Shown: in pieces, positions 1 through 8,234 of the stretch
Layout of the letters: each line of letters starts with the position of its first letter
How positions within the stretch are numbered: position 1 is the stretch's first letter
DNA from: CAZXCK01 sp964639225
Lineage (GTDB): Bacteria > Chloroflexota > Anaerolineae > Aggregatilineales > Phototrophicaceae
Direction of reading: 5' to 3'
DNA: 15,869 nt
NCBI GenBank assembly: GCA_964639225.1
Contig: CAZXCK010000104.1
Location: forward strand, 1-15,869
Notes under the pieces: model-generated
What the model saw: the letters and a program-made list of their open reading frames with translations, nothing else
Told to the model about the DNA's origin: nothing
The model's database searches: none
Made by a program: the position numbers and the translations under genes

Positions 1-236
1 TGGCGGAGTTCACGGGGTGGGCGGCGGACTATGTGGCGGAGAGGGAGTGGTCGCCGAATCAGGTTGTTGACTGGATCGAGGCGGGTAAGGTCCGAGTTGA
101 GTTCGATGCCGTTTCGGTTCATGAGGTGGTTAGCTGGGTCATGGCGTTCGGCGCCGACTGCCAGGTAATAAAACCGGAGATGGTCGTGAGTGAGGTGCGA
201 AACCGGCTGAATGCTATCGATGCCGTATATGGCTAG
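1..236 (+). CDS. WYL-domain transcriptional regulator, C-terminal fragment (5' end outside window)
   Basis: The frame is open from base 3 to a TAG at 234-236, so only the last 77 residues or so are visible and the start lies upstream of the window. The pattern (an arginine/valine-rich beta stretch near GKVRVEF, then HEVVSWVMAFGADCQVI, a proline, and a helical tail EVRNRLNAI) matches the WCX extension that ends WYL regulators: a 'wvlsfGadaeVleP' core followed by a short amphipathic helix. Full-length members usually have an N-terminal winged helix and a WYL domain that senses nucleic acid or nucleotide ligands; those parts are not visible here. Such regulators often sit at the edge of defence islands, and the uncharacterised STAND locus downstream on the same strand fits that pattern. 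A GTG at 33 could be read as a start, but a 67-residue product would lack the conserved upstream part, so I treat this as a truncated gene. Family call is from motif memory only. Confidence 0.7.
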   Translation, partial: AEFTGWAADYVAEREWSPNQVVDWIEAGKVRVEFDAVSVHEVVSWVMAFGADCQVIKPEMVVSEVRNRLNAIDAVYG

Positions 237-244
237 CTGGTACG

Positions 245-258
245 AATGCGCTTGCATT
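245..258. promoter_or_regulatory. Short inverted repeat AATGC-N4-GCATT in the 51-bp gap
   Basis: A perfect 5-bp inverted repeat with a 4-base spacer lies between the regulator stop (236) and the 213-aa gene start (288). The size and position suit a small operator for a dimeric regulator, possibly the upstream WYL protein, but a 5-bp repeat can easily occur by chance. Confidence 0.2.
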
Positions 259-287
259 GACCGCTGACATGAGTCAGGAGACACGAG

Positions 288-929
288 TTGTTCCACCGGA
301 AATGCCGGGAACGTCTGGCGAAAGCTCAGGCACGAATTGCCACGCTGGAAGCGGATCTGCAAACCTGTCAGAGTGGGCTCACGAGCTTGAAGAATGAAAA
401 GGCTGGAATCTCGGCTGAGCTCCGTTCGACCAGCGAAAAGTTCTCCGAGAAAGAAGCCAATGAAGAGTTGATACTCGCCGGATTCTCTAGCTACCGTCGG
501 GCGCTCGAGCGAGTCGTTTCGCTCGCCGGTGATTCACGACCAGATCTCATGGCAGAGGTTGCGCGAGTGTGCCCTGATCTGGTTGCCGCGCGCAAATTGC
601 CTGTCATAAGCGTCCAGATTTCGGCCGCCTATGATGGTCGGATCCGTCCGAAGAAGTTCAGCGCATTCTGCGGCATACTGGCTGCCATTCTGGAAGAGAA
701 GTACAAAGATGTACTTCTGGCCCCGATGCTCGACCTATCTTCGAGCTCCAAGGACGGCTGGGTCTATCATCTGATCAATGTGACGTCCAGGTATCGCGGC
801 GATTTTGGTACCTGCTGTGGTGCAATGGAGTCTTTACTTCGGATCTACTCTCCGTGGAGATCCATTTATCTTCAGAAGATGGACAGAGTACAACAACTGG
901 TGGAAATCCAGTGTATTGCAAAGTATTGA
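288..929 (+). CDS. Uncharacterised 213-aa protein with N-terminal coiled coil
   Basis: I do not recognise this protein. Residues about 5-60 are rich in Lys, Glu, Ala, Gln and Leu with heptad-like spacing (ERLAKAQARIATLEADL), which predicts a coiled coil and so an oligomeric or partner-binding protein. Residues about 65-213 look globular, with alternating helix and strand, and contain several cysteines (including a CC pair near residue 177). No signal peptide, membrane segment or catalytic motif is evident. The TTG start at 288 is supported by an AGGAG at 276-280 with 7-base spacing; an ATG at 269 is in another frame and is soon closed. The gene sits 51 bp after the WYL regulator and 49 bp before the giant STAND gene, so it is probably co-transcribed with the latter. 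Third-position G+C looks lower than in the neighbours, which may indicate a separate origin. It may be a small accessory or adaptor of the STAND protein; that is inference. Confidence 0.65.
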   Translation: MFHRKCRERLAKAQARIATLEADLQTCQSGLTSLKNEKAGISAELRSTSEKFSEKEANEELILAGFSSYRRALERVVSLAGDSRPDLMAEVARVCPDLVAARKLPVISVQISAAYDGRIRPKKFSAFCGILAAILEEKYKDVLLAPMLDLSSSSKDGWVYHLINVTSRYRGDFGTCCGAMESLLRIYSPWRSIYLQKMDRVQQLVEIQCIAKY

Positions 930-978
930 CCGGAACCTTGTTTGCGCATCATTCCCATCCGCTCAGTTAGGATGATTC

Positions 979-3900
979 ATGGCCCTGAATACATCGAAGA
1001 TCCAGATCTCTGGAGATATGGCGCGAACGTTTCGTCGGGGGTCCCTGCTCAAGTGCCTGTTCGACGAGCTCCCCAGAGAGGACCAGAAGAAACTGGGGCA
1101 GCTGGCAGGTGCCAGCGTCCCGAAGAGAAGCCAGGGGAGTGCGCAGGTTCTCCGTCGGCACTACCTGGCCGCCTGCAGCAAGAACAGCGGTATGATCGAA
1201 GCGGGCGCCCGGCTCTGGTTCATCAAGAACCTCGCTCTCGGTGGATCGCTGTTGCCGGTTTCCCCGCCATCCTGTGTGAGAACGGAGATGGTGTTCTGCC
1301 TGATGGCGTCGCTGGCGGTGTCTCGCCCGCGTCTGGCGACAAAGCTCAGCTCCTGGATCCTCGATGCATTGGAAGATGGAGACGAGTACGACTGGGAGAC
1401 CTGTTCTGATCCCCGGAAGGACGCGGTTCGCGAATGGTATGCCCACGCAAAGGTCGTCGTCGGGTACTCGGAGTTGAAGGCACAAACACATCGGCTGGGC
1501 GAGCTTATCGACCCTGTCCGTTCCGCGTTGACAGGTGATCAGGCCGCGCGTGAGTTCTTGCAAACGGCGGTCGCCGCTTTTCTGATCGAGCGAGCCGCAG
1601 CTGGAACACTGGTTTCTCGGTCTAACCTCACGCAGACCATTCATTACCTCAACTCCGCAATAGCAGAAATTGACGGGAATAGCACACTCGGCCAGGACGT
1701 GATCGATGTTCTGCAAGCTGATCCCGGTGCACTCGAATATCCCGAGCTCGAGGTGAGACTTCGGGAGATATCGGAATGGTTTGTCGATGTCCGGAGCATC
1801 GCCCAGTCGGCGCGTCAGTATGAGTATGATGAGGAGGCGGATGGCGGGGTCTTTGATCTGGCGCACGAACTGATCCTGGCCGTCGATCTCCCGCCGAGGG
1901 ATGAGTTCCTGCTCGAACTCGTGGAGAGGCTCCGTGCCGATCCAGGATCGGCGACCGATGACGAGCGGGCCTTGATATCCGGACTGGTGGAATACTCGCG
2001 AGCTGGCGAAGAGACATCATCTGGAGTCATCCGACACCTGGAATCGAATCTCGTGAAGTCGACACTCGATCAGGTACGGATGTACTCTTTCGAACCGCAA
2101 CCGGATCCACCAAACCTGGATCCACCGGCCGCCGCCGCCGAAATGGAATCGGGTCCCCTGGTTGCTGATGGCGTGACCACCGGATCTCCGACGGAGGGCG
2201 ATGAAGGCGAGATCGAAGTGGATCCTGGAGACCGGGAACCTGCAGCTGAACAGGACGATACTGGTGATGCGAGCGAGATCGTGGAGGAGTGCATCGATCA
2301 GGGTCCAGCCGAGACTTCGGGCCCGGAGACATCTGACGAGATAGAAGATCCCCAGGTTGGTCCGAGCGAGGAGACTGCCATAGAGGTTGGCCTCGCCGCG
2401 CGCTATCTCCAGAGTATCACTGATCTCGTGCTCGCCCGGCGCTTCCTGCCGGCAATCCTGGTGGCCGAGTATGGCGCGTACTGCTCTCCGGCGCTGAACT
2501 GGGCCCTGCGTGCCATCCACCACGGCACTGGATTCCGTACAGGAGACATCGACGACTTCAGGGGCCTGCAGAATCTCGAGAGCGTTGCGTTTGAACCACA
2601 GCAGGACGCCGGCGCGGCCCTGCTGGCCGTTGCGGGCTTGATCCGGCCGACTCTCATGGCGAGCAACCTCTACTGTGTCGCAGCCCTGCAGGAGGCCCAG
2701 AAGGTCCTTGCGGGAAGCCCGGCCGTGTCCGAGTTCATCTCCGGGCTCATCGACTTCGCGATCATGCCACAGCGGCTCGATGGCGATGCCCTCGTCGGCC
2801 TCGATATCCGGAACCAGCTCTCCGAGAAGAAGTCGCGTCTCGAGAGAGAGACCGAGCAGTGGCGAACCAATAGCCCGAAGCGCAAGAACAAATTCCCGAT
2901 GGCGACGCGGGTCTGGCAGCAGCTCGTCAGCGAAAAGGGTGAATTGACCAGGTTGATCGAGGCCTCCCAGGCGGGTTCGATCTCGGTCGAACAGTGGGAA
3001 GAGGAAGAATTCGCCTGGACGGACCTGAAGACCGTACGCAAGAAGATCGACAACGCGAGGAAGTCTACTCCGGGCCTGACCAGATCATCCCAGACGATCG
3101 ACTTCGGAGCACAGGAGACGATGATCCGGCAGATCAAGGAAGCGTGCGACCTGGCTGGTCGGTGGGTTCGGTGGCATCACGAACGTGATCACGCGATCCA
3201 GCGGGGTCCTGTCGCGGACTCGACGATCCTCGATCCGTTGATTCCACTGGCACAACGAGTCGTGGACGATCTTCGATCAGCGACAGACGATCGTACGCTC
3301 CAGGCGGCAGCCACCGATGTGCTCGTCGAGAAGTGTGCAGAACTGGTCAATCGCTTCGAGGTGCCAGAAAGGCGTTTGCATTTCTCGGACGACATCCGGG
3401 ATCCCGAGTTCTTCGTTTACGCGGTTCCGGAGGTCGACCCCGAGGAACCGGGGAGAGATCAGGACGTTCTCCTGCAGGTGGCGCATCGCTGGAAGGACGG
3501 GCGCCCGACCCTGGCGGCGGTGGCCGCGGAGCAGATCGAACTGGGCCGTATTCGCGCATGCCGCTACCTCTCGGAACGTCTCGAACGGCCTGAAGACCTC
3601 CCGACCGATGACCAGATCCAGGAGGCATCGCGGAAGGCGTGCCTGGAGTGTCGCAAGCAGATCGATCGGACCGTCGAGCTGATTCAGCGGTACGAGATCG
3701 AGGGCGCCCTGTCGGAGGACGACGTCGGGGTGAAGAGCCGCATGGAAGGCGTCCTTGACAACCTAGAGGCGAATCTCGATCAGGACGATCGCTATGACAG
3801 GGTCCTCAGGATCTGTCGCGAGATCGGAGAGGAGCTGGAGAGCCTGCGAGGCGCCAAGGCACGGCAAGTACTGCGTGAGTTGCAGGAACTCGAGTCCATG

Positions 3901-6810
3901 GTCGCTGCTTCCGGTAGATCTCTCCCCGGAACGGTGACCGGAGCGATCAAGCAGCACGTCGACGAGGGCTCGTTCGCCGCGGCCGAGGAGATCATGGGGC
4001 GAGTCCGCGAGGGAGACGTCGACCCGAACGCGTTGATCCAGAAAGGTCCAGTCGCCCCGTCTCTCAATGATTTCTTCGAGACCCTGCCAGGGATCTTCGG
4101 GGTAGCAGACAATCTTGGTCGCCTCGAACAGCTGGTCACCACTGGCGATTGGTGTGCCGATCATCTTGGCATCTCGAGGTCCGACGAAGGTGGCGAGCGG
4201 AGAGCACAGACCGTCCGCGCCTGGCGGATGATCCAGGAGTCTCCGGGAGATAGATACAGGAAGAAGTGGCTTCCCAGGCTGTTCGAGGTCCTCCGATTTC
4301 TGGGCTGGCAGATACCCGGCGATGCGGTACTGACCAGGCAAAGGGCAGATGGACGACCGTTTCACTGGGCGCACTATCGGACCTCGGCGAGCATCGAATG
4401 TCCGATACCACGTTTCGGTAGCGAGGCTGGAGGCTGGCTCGACATCGCCATCGTCTGGGGAAAGCCAGATCCCGAATCGGTGGCACAATGGCTGAAATCG
4501 AGCGAAACTCTCGATTCGACGAGAGGCGTCGCACTGTTCCTCATGCGGCCACTCGATACCGCAGGTCGGCGCGCCCTCATTCACGCCATCCGCCGGCTCC
4601 GCTACAGTGTCCTCGTCGTCGATGTCTGCCTCCTCGTGTGGCTCATGACCATCGAGGGTCAGGATCGCGCATCCGCGATGTTCTCGGCCACTCTAGCCGG
4701 TTGCCGCGACAATCCCTACGCTCCCGACGTTGCAGGGGCTGTGCCGGCGGAGATGTTCTTTGGACGAACCGCTGATGTCGAGAACCTCTGGCGAAAAGAC
4801 GGTCCGTGTATCGTCTACGGCGGGCGTCAGCTCGGTAAGTCCGCGCTCCTGAAACGTGTACAGTCACGGTATCACAACCCGGATCATGAGCAGTTCGTGT
4901 TCTACACATCGATCGGCACGAACGTGGCCGACGTCTGGGAACAGATCCGTGTCCGGCTCGTGGAGCACAGGATCCTGCAGCGAGGGGGGCTGGCGAAGAA
5001 CGTTGCCGCGGATATCCGAGCATATCTCGAGACCCATCGTTCCTGCCGGATTCTGTTTCTTCTCGATGAATGCGATGACTTCATCGACTACGACGCGGAC
5101 TCGGATTTCGCCCAGATCTCCGCGCTGCGTGATCTCATGACCGACACCGATCGACGATTCAAGGTTGTTCTGACGGGGCTTCACAACGTGCAGCGCTTCC
5201 AGCGCCGTCCGAACCAGCCGTTCGCTCACTTCGGGCAGCCTCTGTGTATCGGGCCTCTCGCGCCGAGAGATGCGCTCGGTCTCGTCAATGAGCCAATCTC
5301 GGCTCTTGGTTACCGCTTCGAGCCGCAGTCACTCATCGACAGGATCTTGGCGGTGACAAACCGCCATCCGAGCTTGCTGCAACTCGTGTGCAAGCATCTC
5401 GTCGATTCCCTGGGCTCGAAGACCACTTACAATCGCGAAAACACTCCTCCATTCGTGGTGACGGGGGACGACATCGCCCGGATCTTCAACAGCGTTCAGC
5501 TATCGAGTCGCATGCGTGAGCGTTTCGACTGGACGCTCGACCTCGATCCACGCTATCGGGCCATCGGTTACACGTTTGCCGAGCTGATCTATGGTACGGA
5601 GGTCGGCGATAGCCGGGGCCTGACCGTCGACGAGATCCTCGACTGGGTCCGGGAATACTGGCCCGCGGCATTCGCTGGCGCAGATGAGGAAGAGCTCCAG
5701 GGGTTGCTCGACGAGATGATCGGGCTCGGTGTGCTCGTCGGAGGGCCAGGAGAGGGCTATCGCCTCAGGAACTCGAATGTGCGGCGTCTACTGGGGACCA
5801 TCGACCAGGTCCGTGCCGAGCTCGACCGATTCCATTCTCGAGACTTCGAACCGAAGGCGAAGACGAACTTCGCACACAGGCGGCTTGCTGCCGGATCAGT
5901 TCCCGCAAGTCCCTTGACCGTGGACCAGGAGAGTTACCTGTTCGCCCGTAGCCGAGGCCTGGGAATTCTCGCGGGATCGCGGGCGCTCGGAATGGAGTGG
6001 ATCTCTGAATCCGTGGACTCCATGGTCGAGTCGCTCCGAGCACATGCTGCGATCGGTTATCACCGGTTCGATGCCTCACGGGAAGGCGATTTCGGTGAAT
6101 TCGTGCAACGAGTCTATCGAAGTGATGCCAGCGCACACGACGGTACCTACGTGTTCGTTCCGTGGTTTGACGGGAATGCCATCGTGACGGTGAAGGACCT
6201 CGAGAACGCTGCGACCTACATCGACGGTCGCTTGCGGTCGGAGAAGCGGTGGATTCGCTGCCTGGTTGCCGTGGACACCAGTTTCGGTGAGATCTGGCAC
6301 GGTTCCAACGCGTCGGGAGAGTATGAAAAGCGCGATGTCGTCGGTTTCCGGCGGCTCACCGTCTGGAACGAGACGGGTCTCACGCAGTGGTTCAATGATG
6401 CCGGGAAGACGCCAGAGGAACATTACCGACCAGGTCTCATGATCGAGGCGACCGGCGGCTGGCCGGGCCTCCTGTATCCCCTCATGAGAATGATAGAGAA
6501 TGGCGAGAACGTCCCGGTTGATCTGGACACATGGATCGATTCCGCGGCGAAAGATCTCGATCTCCACCGGTATCTTGGCGTCGAGAGAGGAACGGCGGAG
6601 GAGCGTATCGTCGGTCTGTTCGCGGACATGCAGGGGGCGATGTCGGTGGCCGACACGACAGAGTTGCTGGGTGATCTCGACGTGATGGAGGTCGAGCACT
6701 GCTTCCGACGACTTCAGAGGAAGGCCGTGATCCGGCGAGCGGCTGAAGGAAACTTCACGCTGGACAGGATCCTGGGGTCGCGTCTCGGTCGGATCGTCCT
6801 GGATTCATGA
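979..6810 (+). CDS. Giant 1943-aa STAND-like P-loop NTPase with a second, degenerate ATPase module
   Basis: Residues 1-371 are mostly helical. Residues 372-469 form a low-complexity acidic, proline-rich linker (about 30 Asp/Glu, a single Arg, no Lys). Residues about 470-1120 are again helical with coiled-coil stretches. An alpha/beta segment (about 1130-1240) precedes the NTPase. A conserved entry motif N1245-PY with FFGR near 1260 leads to Walker A G1281-GRQLGKS with K1287, and Walker B RILFLLDE with D1363-E1364, then a sensor-like segment ending HPSLLQL (P1464) and a winged-helix-like region with a YRLRNSNVRRLLG signature. A second similar layout follows: GSRALGME (1666-1673) where a Walker A should be, CLVAVD (D1766) and TGGWPGLL (1825-1832), lacking the P-loop lysine. 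This suggests tandem ATPase modules with the second inactive. STAND proteins act as NTP-driven signalling switches, often in conflict systems. ATG 979 has AGGA at 969-972 and is the first start after an in-frame stop. The gene overlaps the next by 4 bp. No effector domain is recognised within it. Confidence 0.85.
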   Translation: MALNTSKIQISGDMARTFRRGSLLKCLFDELPREDQKKLGQLAGASVPKRSQGSAQVLRRHYLAACSKNSGMIEAGARLWFIKNLALGGSLLPVSPPSCVRTEMVFCLMASLAVSRPRLATKLSSWILDALEDGDEYDWETCSDPRKDAVREWYAHAKVVVGYSELKAQTHRLGELIDPVRSALTGDQAAREFLQTAVAAFLIERAAAGTLVSRSNLTQTIHYLNSAIAEIDGNSTLGQDVIDVLQADPGALEYPELEVRLREISEWFVDVRSIAQSARQYEYDEEADGGVFDLAHELILAVDLPPRDEFLLELVERLRADPGSATDDERALISGLVEYSRAGEETSSGVIRHLESNLVKSTLDQVRMYSFEPQPDPPNLDPPAAAAEMESGPLVADGVTTGSPTEGDEGEIEVDPGDREPAAEQDDTGDASEIVEECIDQGPAETSGPETSDEIEDPQVGPSEETAIEVGLAARYLQSITDLVLARRFLPAILVAEYGAYCSPALNWALRAIHHGTGFRTGDIDDFRGLQNLESVAFEPQQDAGAALLAVAGLIRPTLMASNLYCVAALQEAQKVLAGSPAVSEFISGLIDFAIMPQRLDGDALVGLDIRNQLSEKKSRLERETEQWRTNSPKRKNKFPMATRVWQQLVSEKGELTRLIEASQAGSISVEQWEEEEFAWTDLKTVRKKIDNARKSTPGLTRSSQTIDFGAQETMIRQIKEACDLAGRWVRWHHERDHAIQRGPVADSTILDPLIPLAQRVVDDLRSATDDRTLQAAATDVLVEKCAELVNRFEVPERRLHFSDDIRDPEFFVYAVPEVDPEEPGRDQDVLLQVAHRWKDGRPTLAAVAAEQIELGRIRACRYLSERLERPEDLPTDDQIQEASRKACLECRKQIDRTVELIQRYEIEGALSEDDVGVKSRMEGVLDNLEANLDQDDRYDRVLRICREIGEELESLRGAKARQVLRELQELESMVAASGRSLPGTVTGAIKQHVDEGSFAAAEEIMGRVREGDVDPNALIQKGPVAPSLNDFFETLPGIFGVADNLGRLEQLVTTGDWCADHLGISRSDEGGERRAQTVRAWRMIQESPGDRYRKKWLPRLFEVLRFLGWQIPGDAVLTRQRADGRPFHWAHYRTSASIECPIPRFGSEAGGWLDIAIVWGKPDPESVAQWLKSSETLDSTRGVALFLMRPLDTAGRRALIHAIRRLRYSVLVVDVCLLVWLMTIEGQDRASAMFSATLAGCRDNPYAPDVAGAVPAEMFFGRTADVENLWRKDGPCIVYGGRQLGKSALLKRVQSRYHNPDHEQFVFYTSIGTNVADVWEQIRVRLVEHRILQRGGLAKNVAADIRAYLETHRSCRILFLLDECDDFIDYDADSDFAQISALRDLMTDTDRRFKVVLTGLHNVQRFQRRPNQPFAHFGQPLCIGPLAPRDALGLVNEPISALGYRFEPQSLIDRILAVTNRHPSLLQLVCKHLVDSLGSKTTYNRENTPPFVVTGDDIARIFNSVQLSSRMRERFDWTLDLDPRYRAIGYTFAELIYGTEVGDSRGLTVDEILDWVREYWPAAFAGADEEELQGLLDEMIGLGVLVGGPGEGYRLRNSNVRRLLGTIDQVRAELDRFHSRDFEPKAKTNFAHRRLAAGSVPASPLTVDQESYLFARSRGLGILAGSRALGMEWISESVDSMVESLRAHAAIGYHRFDASREGDFGEFVQRVYRSDASAHDGTYVFVPWFDGNAIVTVKDLENAATYIDGRLRSEKRWIRCLVAVDTSFGEIWHGSNASGEYEKRDVVGFRRLTVWNETGLTQWFNDAGKTPEEHYRPGLMIEATGGWPGLLYPLMRMIENGENVPVDLDTWIDSAAKDLDLHRYLGVERGTAEERIVGLFADMQGAMSVADTTELLGDLDVMEVEHCFRRLQRKAVIRRAAEGNFTLDRILGSRLGRIVLDS

Positions 6811-8039
6811 TGGACTGGAAGCTGCCGGGCCCCGCGAGTTTTCTGGACCGGTGCCTCGAGGCGCGGGAGCACTGGAAGGCAGCAGTCCTGGTGACGCCCG
6901 TTTTTCTGGTCGAGGATTTCGGCTGGTCGGACCTGAAATGGAGATTACGGGATCGTGGTTTCGGCGAACTGGAAGTGATCAAGGTCGAGGACTGCGAGCG
7001 CGGTCCGGCCAGTAGCGTGGCCAATGCACTGGGGGTCGATCGCGTCTACTCGGCGGAGGACCTGGTCGCCAGCGGGAACCTGCCTTGCTCGAACATCGGC
7101 ATAACCGGGCTGCACGGCGCCTCCCGGGATCTTGGTGGTGCCTGGTGTGACTTCCTGAAGGACTTCTCCAGAGCAGTCCACAGACAGGCCGATTCCTCGG
7201 TCTGGATTCTTGTTCTCATGCCGCCTACCGCAGAGTATCCCACCTCGGACACGTACATGGACGTGATCCCGTGGTGGGGACGGATGACCGAATCCGATGT
7301 CAGCATCGCGACAAGAGAGCGGATGGAGAAATTCCCGCCTGTAAGTACGGCGATGAGACTATGGTTGGAGTCACTCTGCGTCGGGCTCGGACCCACCCGA
7401 CTGGAGCTCATCGATCGTATCATCGAGTGTACACCGATCGCGAAGGTGGACATCAAGGCGATGATCACGGAGGTCCTCGACGGTGTGGGCGTCAACGGAC
7501 GGTCGCCGTACGCCCGGATGCCCCTCGAACTCGCCGCTCTCACCCCGCCACATCCCGATAGACGGTCAGAAGCTGCGACGCGCTGGGAGCGGGGGCTTCT
7601 GGACTGGAGCGATGTATGGGGAATCGAAGAGATCCGCTTCGACGATGATGGCAAGGAAGTCGACTCCGACTGGCTGGACTCGCGCGTGTGTCGGGGCCAG
7701 AAGATCGTGATCGGAAGGGCAATCGATCGGATCCGGCTCGCCGTCGACCTCTGGATCGAGCACAGGTATGGCGGACGGTGGGATGAAGGCCTGACCTATG
7801 GAGATTCGAAATTCGAGACCGAACGGCGAGAGGGTATCCTGGGTCTGTACCGGCTTGCGGAGGTGCTCGATGCTGGGAGGTCTGACTTTCCAAGACCGGT
7901 CCTCCGGCTCTTGCGTAGCTGGAAACACATAAGAAACGACCTGGCGCACAACCAGGCCGTCGAGTACCGGGCTCTGGAATATGCCGTCATCGAATACGAG
8001 TCATTCCTTGGAACATACCAGTCCGGAGCACTTCCGTGA
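6807..8039 (+). CDS. Uncharacterised 410-aa protein with HEPN-like C-terminal R-x4-H motif
   Basis: The start ATG (6807) overlaps the STAND stop codon as ATGA, so translation is probably coupled; a second ATG follows immediately at 6810. Residues about 20-200 look like an alpha/beta domain (strands near AAVLVTPVFLV and SSVWILVLM) with no Walker A; it could be a P-loop-less relative of an ATPase fold, but I cannot show that. Residues about 315-405 are helical and contain HIRNDLAHN, giving R376-NDLA-H381. The R-x4-6-H motif, usually written RNxxxH, is the catalytic signature of HEPN ribonucleases, which often act as toxic effectors in bacterial conflict systems. The helical context before and after it (a long helix starting VIGRAIDRIRLAVDLW, then LRSWKHIRN) agrees with a HEPN four-helix bundle. 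It would make sense as the effector or partner of the giant STAND protein. The HEPN call is based on motif and helical context only and could be a non-catalytic HEPN or an unrelated helical domain. Confidence 0.6.
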   Translation: MMDWKLPGPASFLDRCLEAREHWKAAVLVTPVFLVEDFGWSDLKWRLRDRGFGELEVIKVEDCERGPASSVANALGVDRVYSAEDLVASGNLPCSNIGITGLHGASRDLGGAWCDFLKDFSRAVHRQADSSVWILVLMPPTAEYPTSDTYMDVIPWWGRMTESDVSIATRERMEKFPPVSTAMRLWLESLCVGLGPTRLELIDRIIECTPIAKVDIKAMITEVLDGVGVNGRSPYARMPLELAALTPPHPDRRSEAATRWERGLLDWSDVWGIEEIRFDDDGKEVDSDWLDSRVCRGQKIVIGRAIDRIRLAVDLWIEHRYGGRWDEGLTYGDSKFETERREGILGLYRLAEVLDAGRSDFPRPVLRLLRSWKHIRNDLAHNQAVEYRALEYAVIEYESFLGTYQSGALP

Positions 8040-8164
8040 CAGTGGTTTCGTGATGACGTGCTTGCGCCAGAAAACCTTCCGGATGGTACAGAGCGGTGTA
8101 ATGGACGAATCGCTTCCACGGGCGGCTGCTGGCTGGTGTCGTTCTTCATCGAGGCCGGAGCCGG

Positions 8165-8179
8165 GGCTCGGGCCGAGCC
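8165..8179. repeat. GC-rich hairpin GGCTCG-GGC-CGAGCC
   Basis: A perfect 6-bp stem with a 3-base loop lies in the 195-bp gap (8040-8234) between the 410-aa gene and the HNH gene. A competing 5-bp hairpin GAGCC-GG-GGCTC overlaps it just upstream. No T-tract follows, so it is not a standard intrinsic terminator; it may still separate the two transcription units. I see no gene in this gap. Confidence 0.3.
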
Positions 8180-8234
8180 GAGAAGCGGGGTCCACTCATG
8201 CTGAACAGCAGCTCACTCAACACGGGGGCATGAT

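Noticed and set aside
942..2666. Several overlapping frames on both strands (for example 967-1866 minus and 2017-2523 minus)
   Set aside because: They are shadows of the STAND gene: basic, arginine/serine-rich translations with no motifs and no start signals.
4430..4490. Possible PD-(D/E)xK nuclease core before the NTPase (GWLDIAIVWGK)
   Set aside because: There is an Asp on a strand and a Lys nearby, but no acidic residue two before the lysine, so the D-x(n)-(D/E)xK pattern is not met.
3763..4584. 273-codon antisense frame inside the giant gene
   Set aside because: Long antisense frames are expected opposite GC-rich coding sequence; the + strand has coherent domain content across this stretch and the antisense product has no motif.
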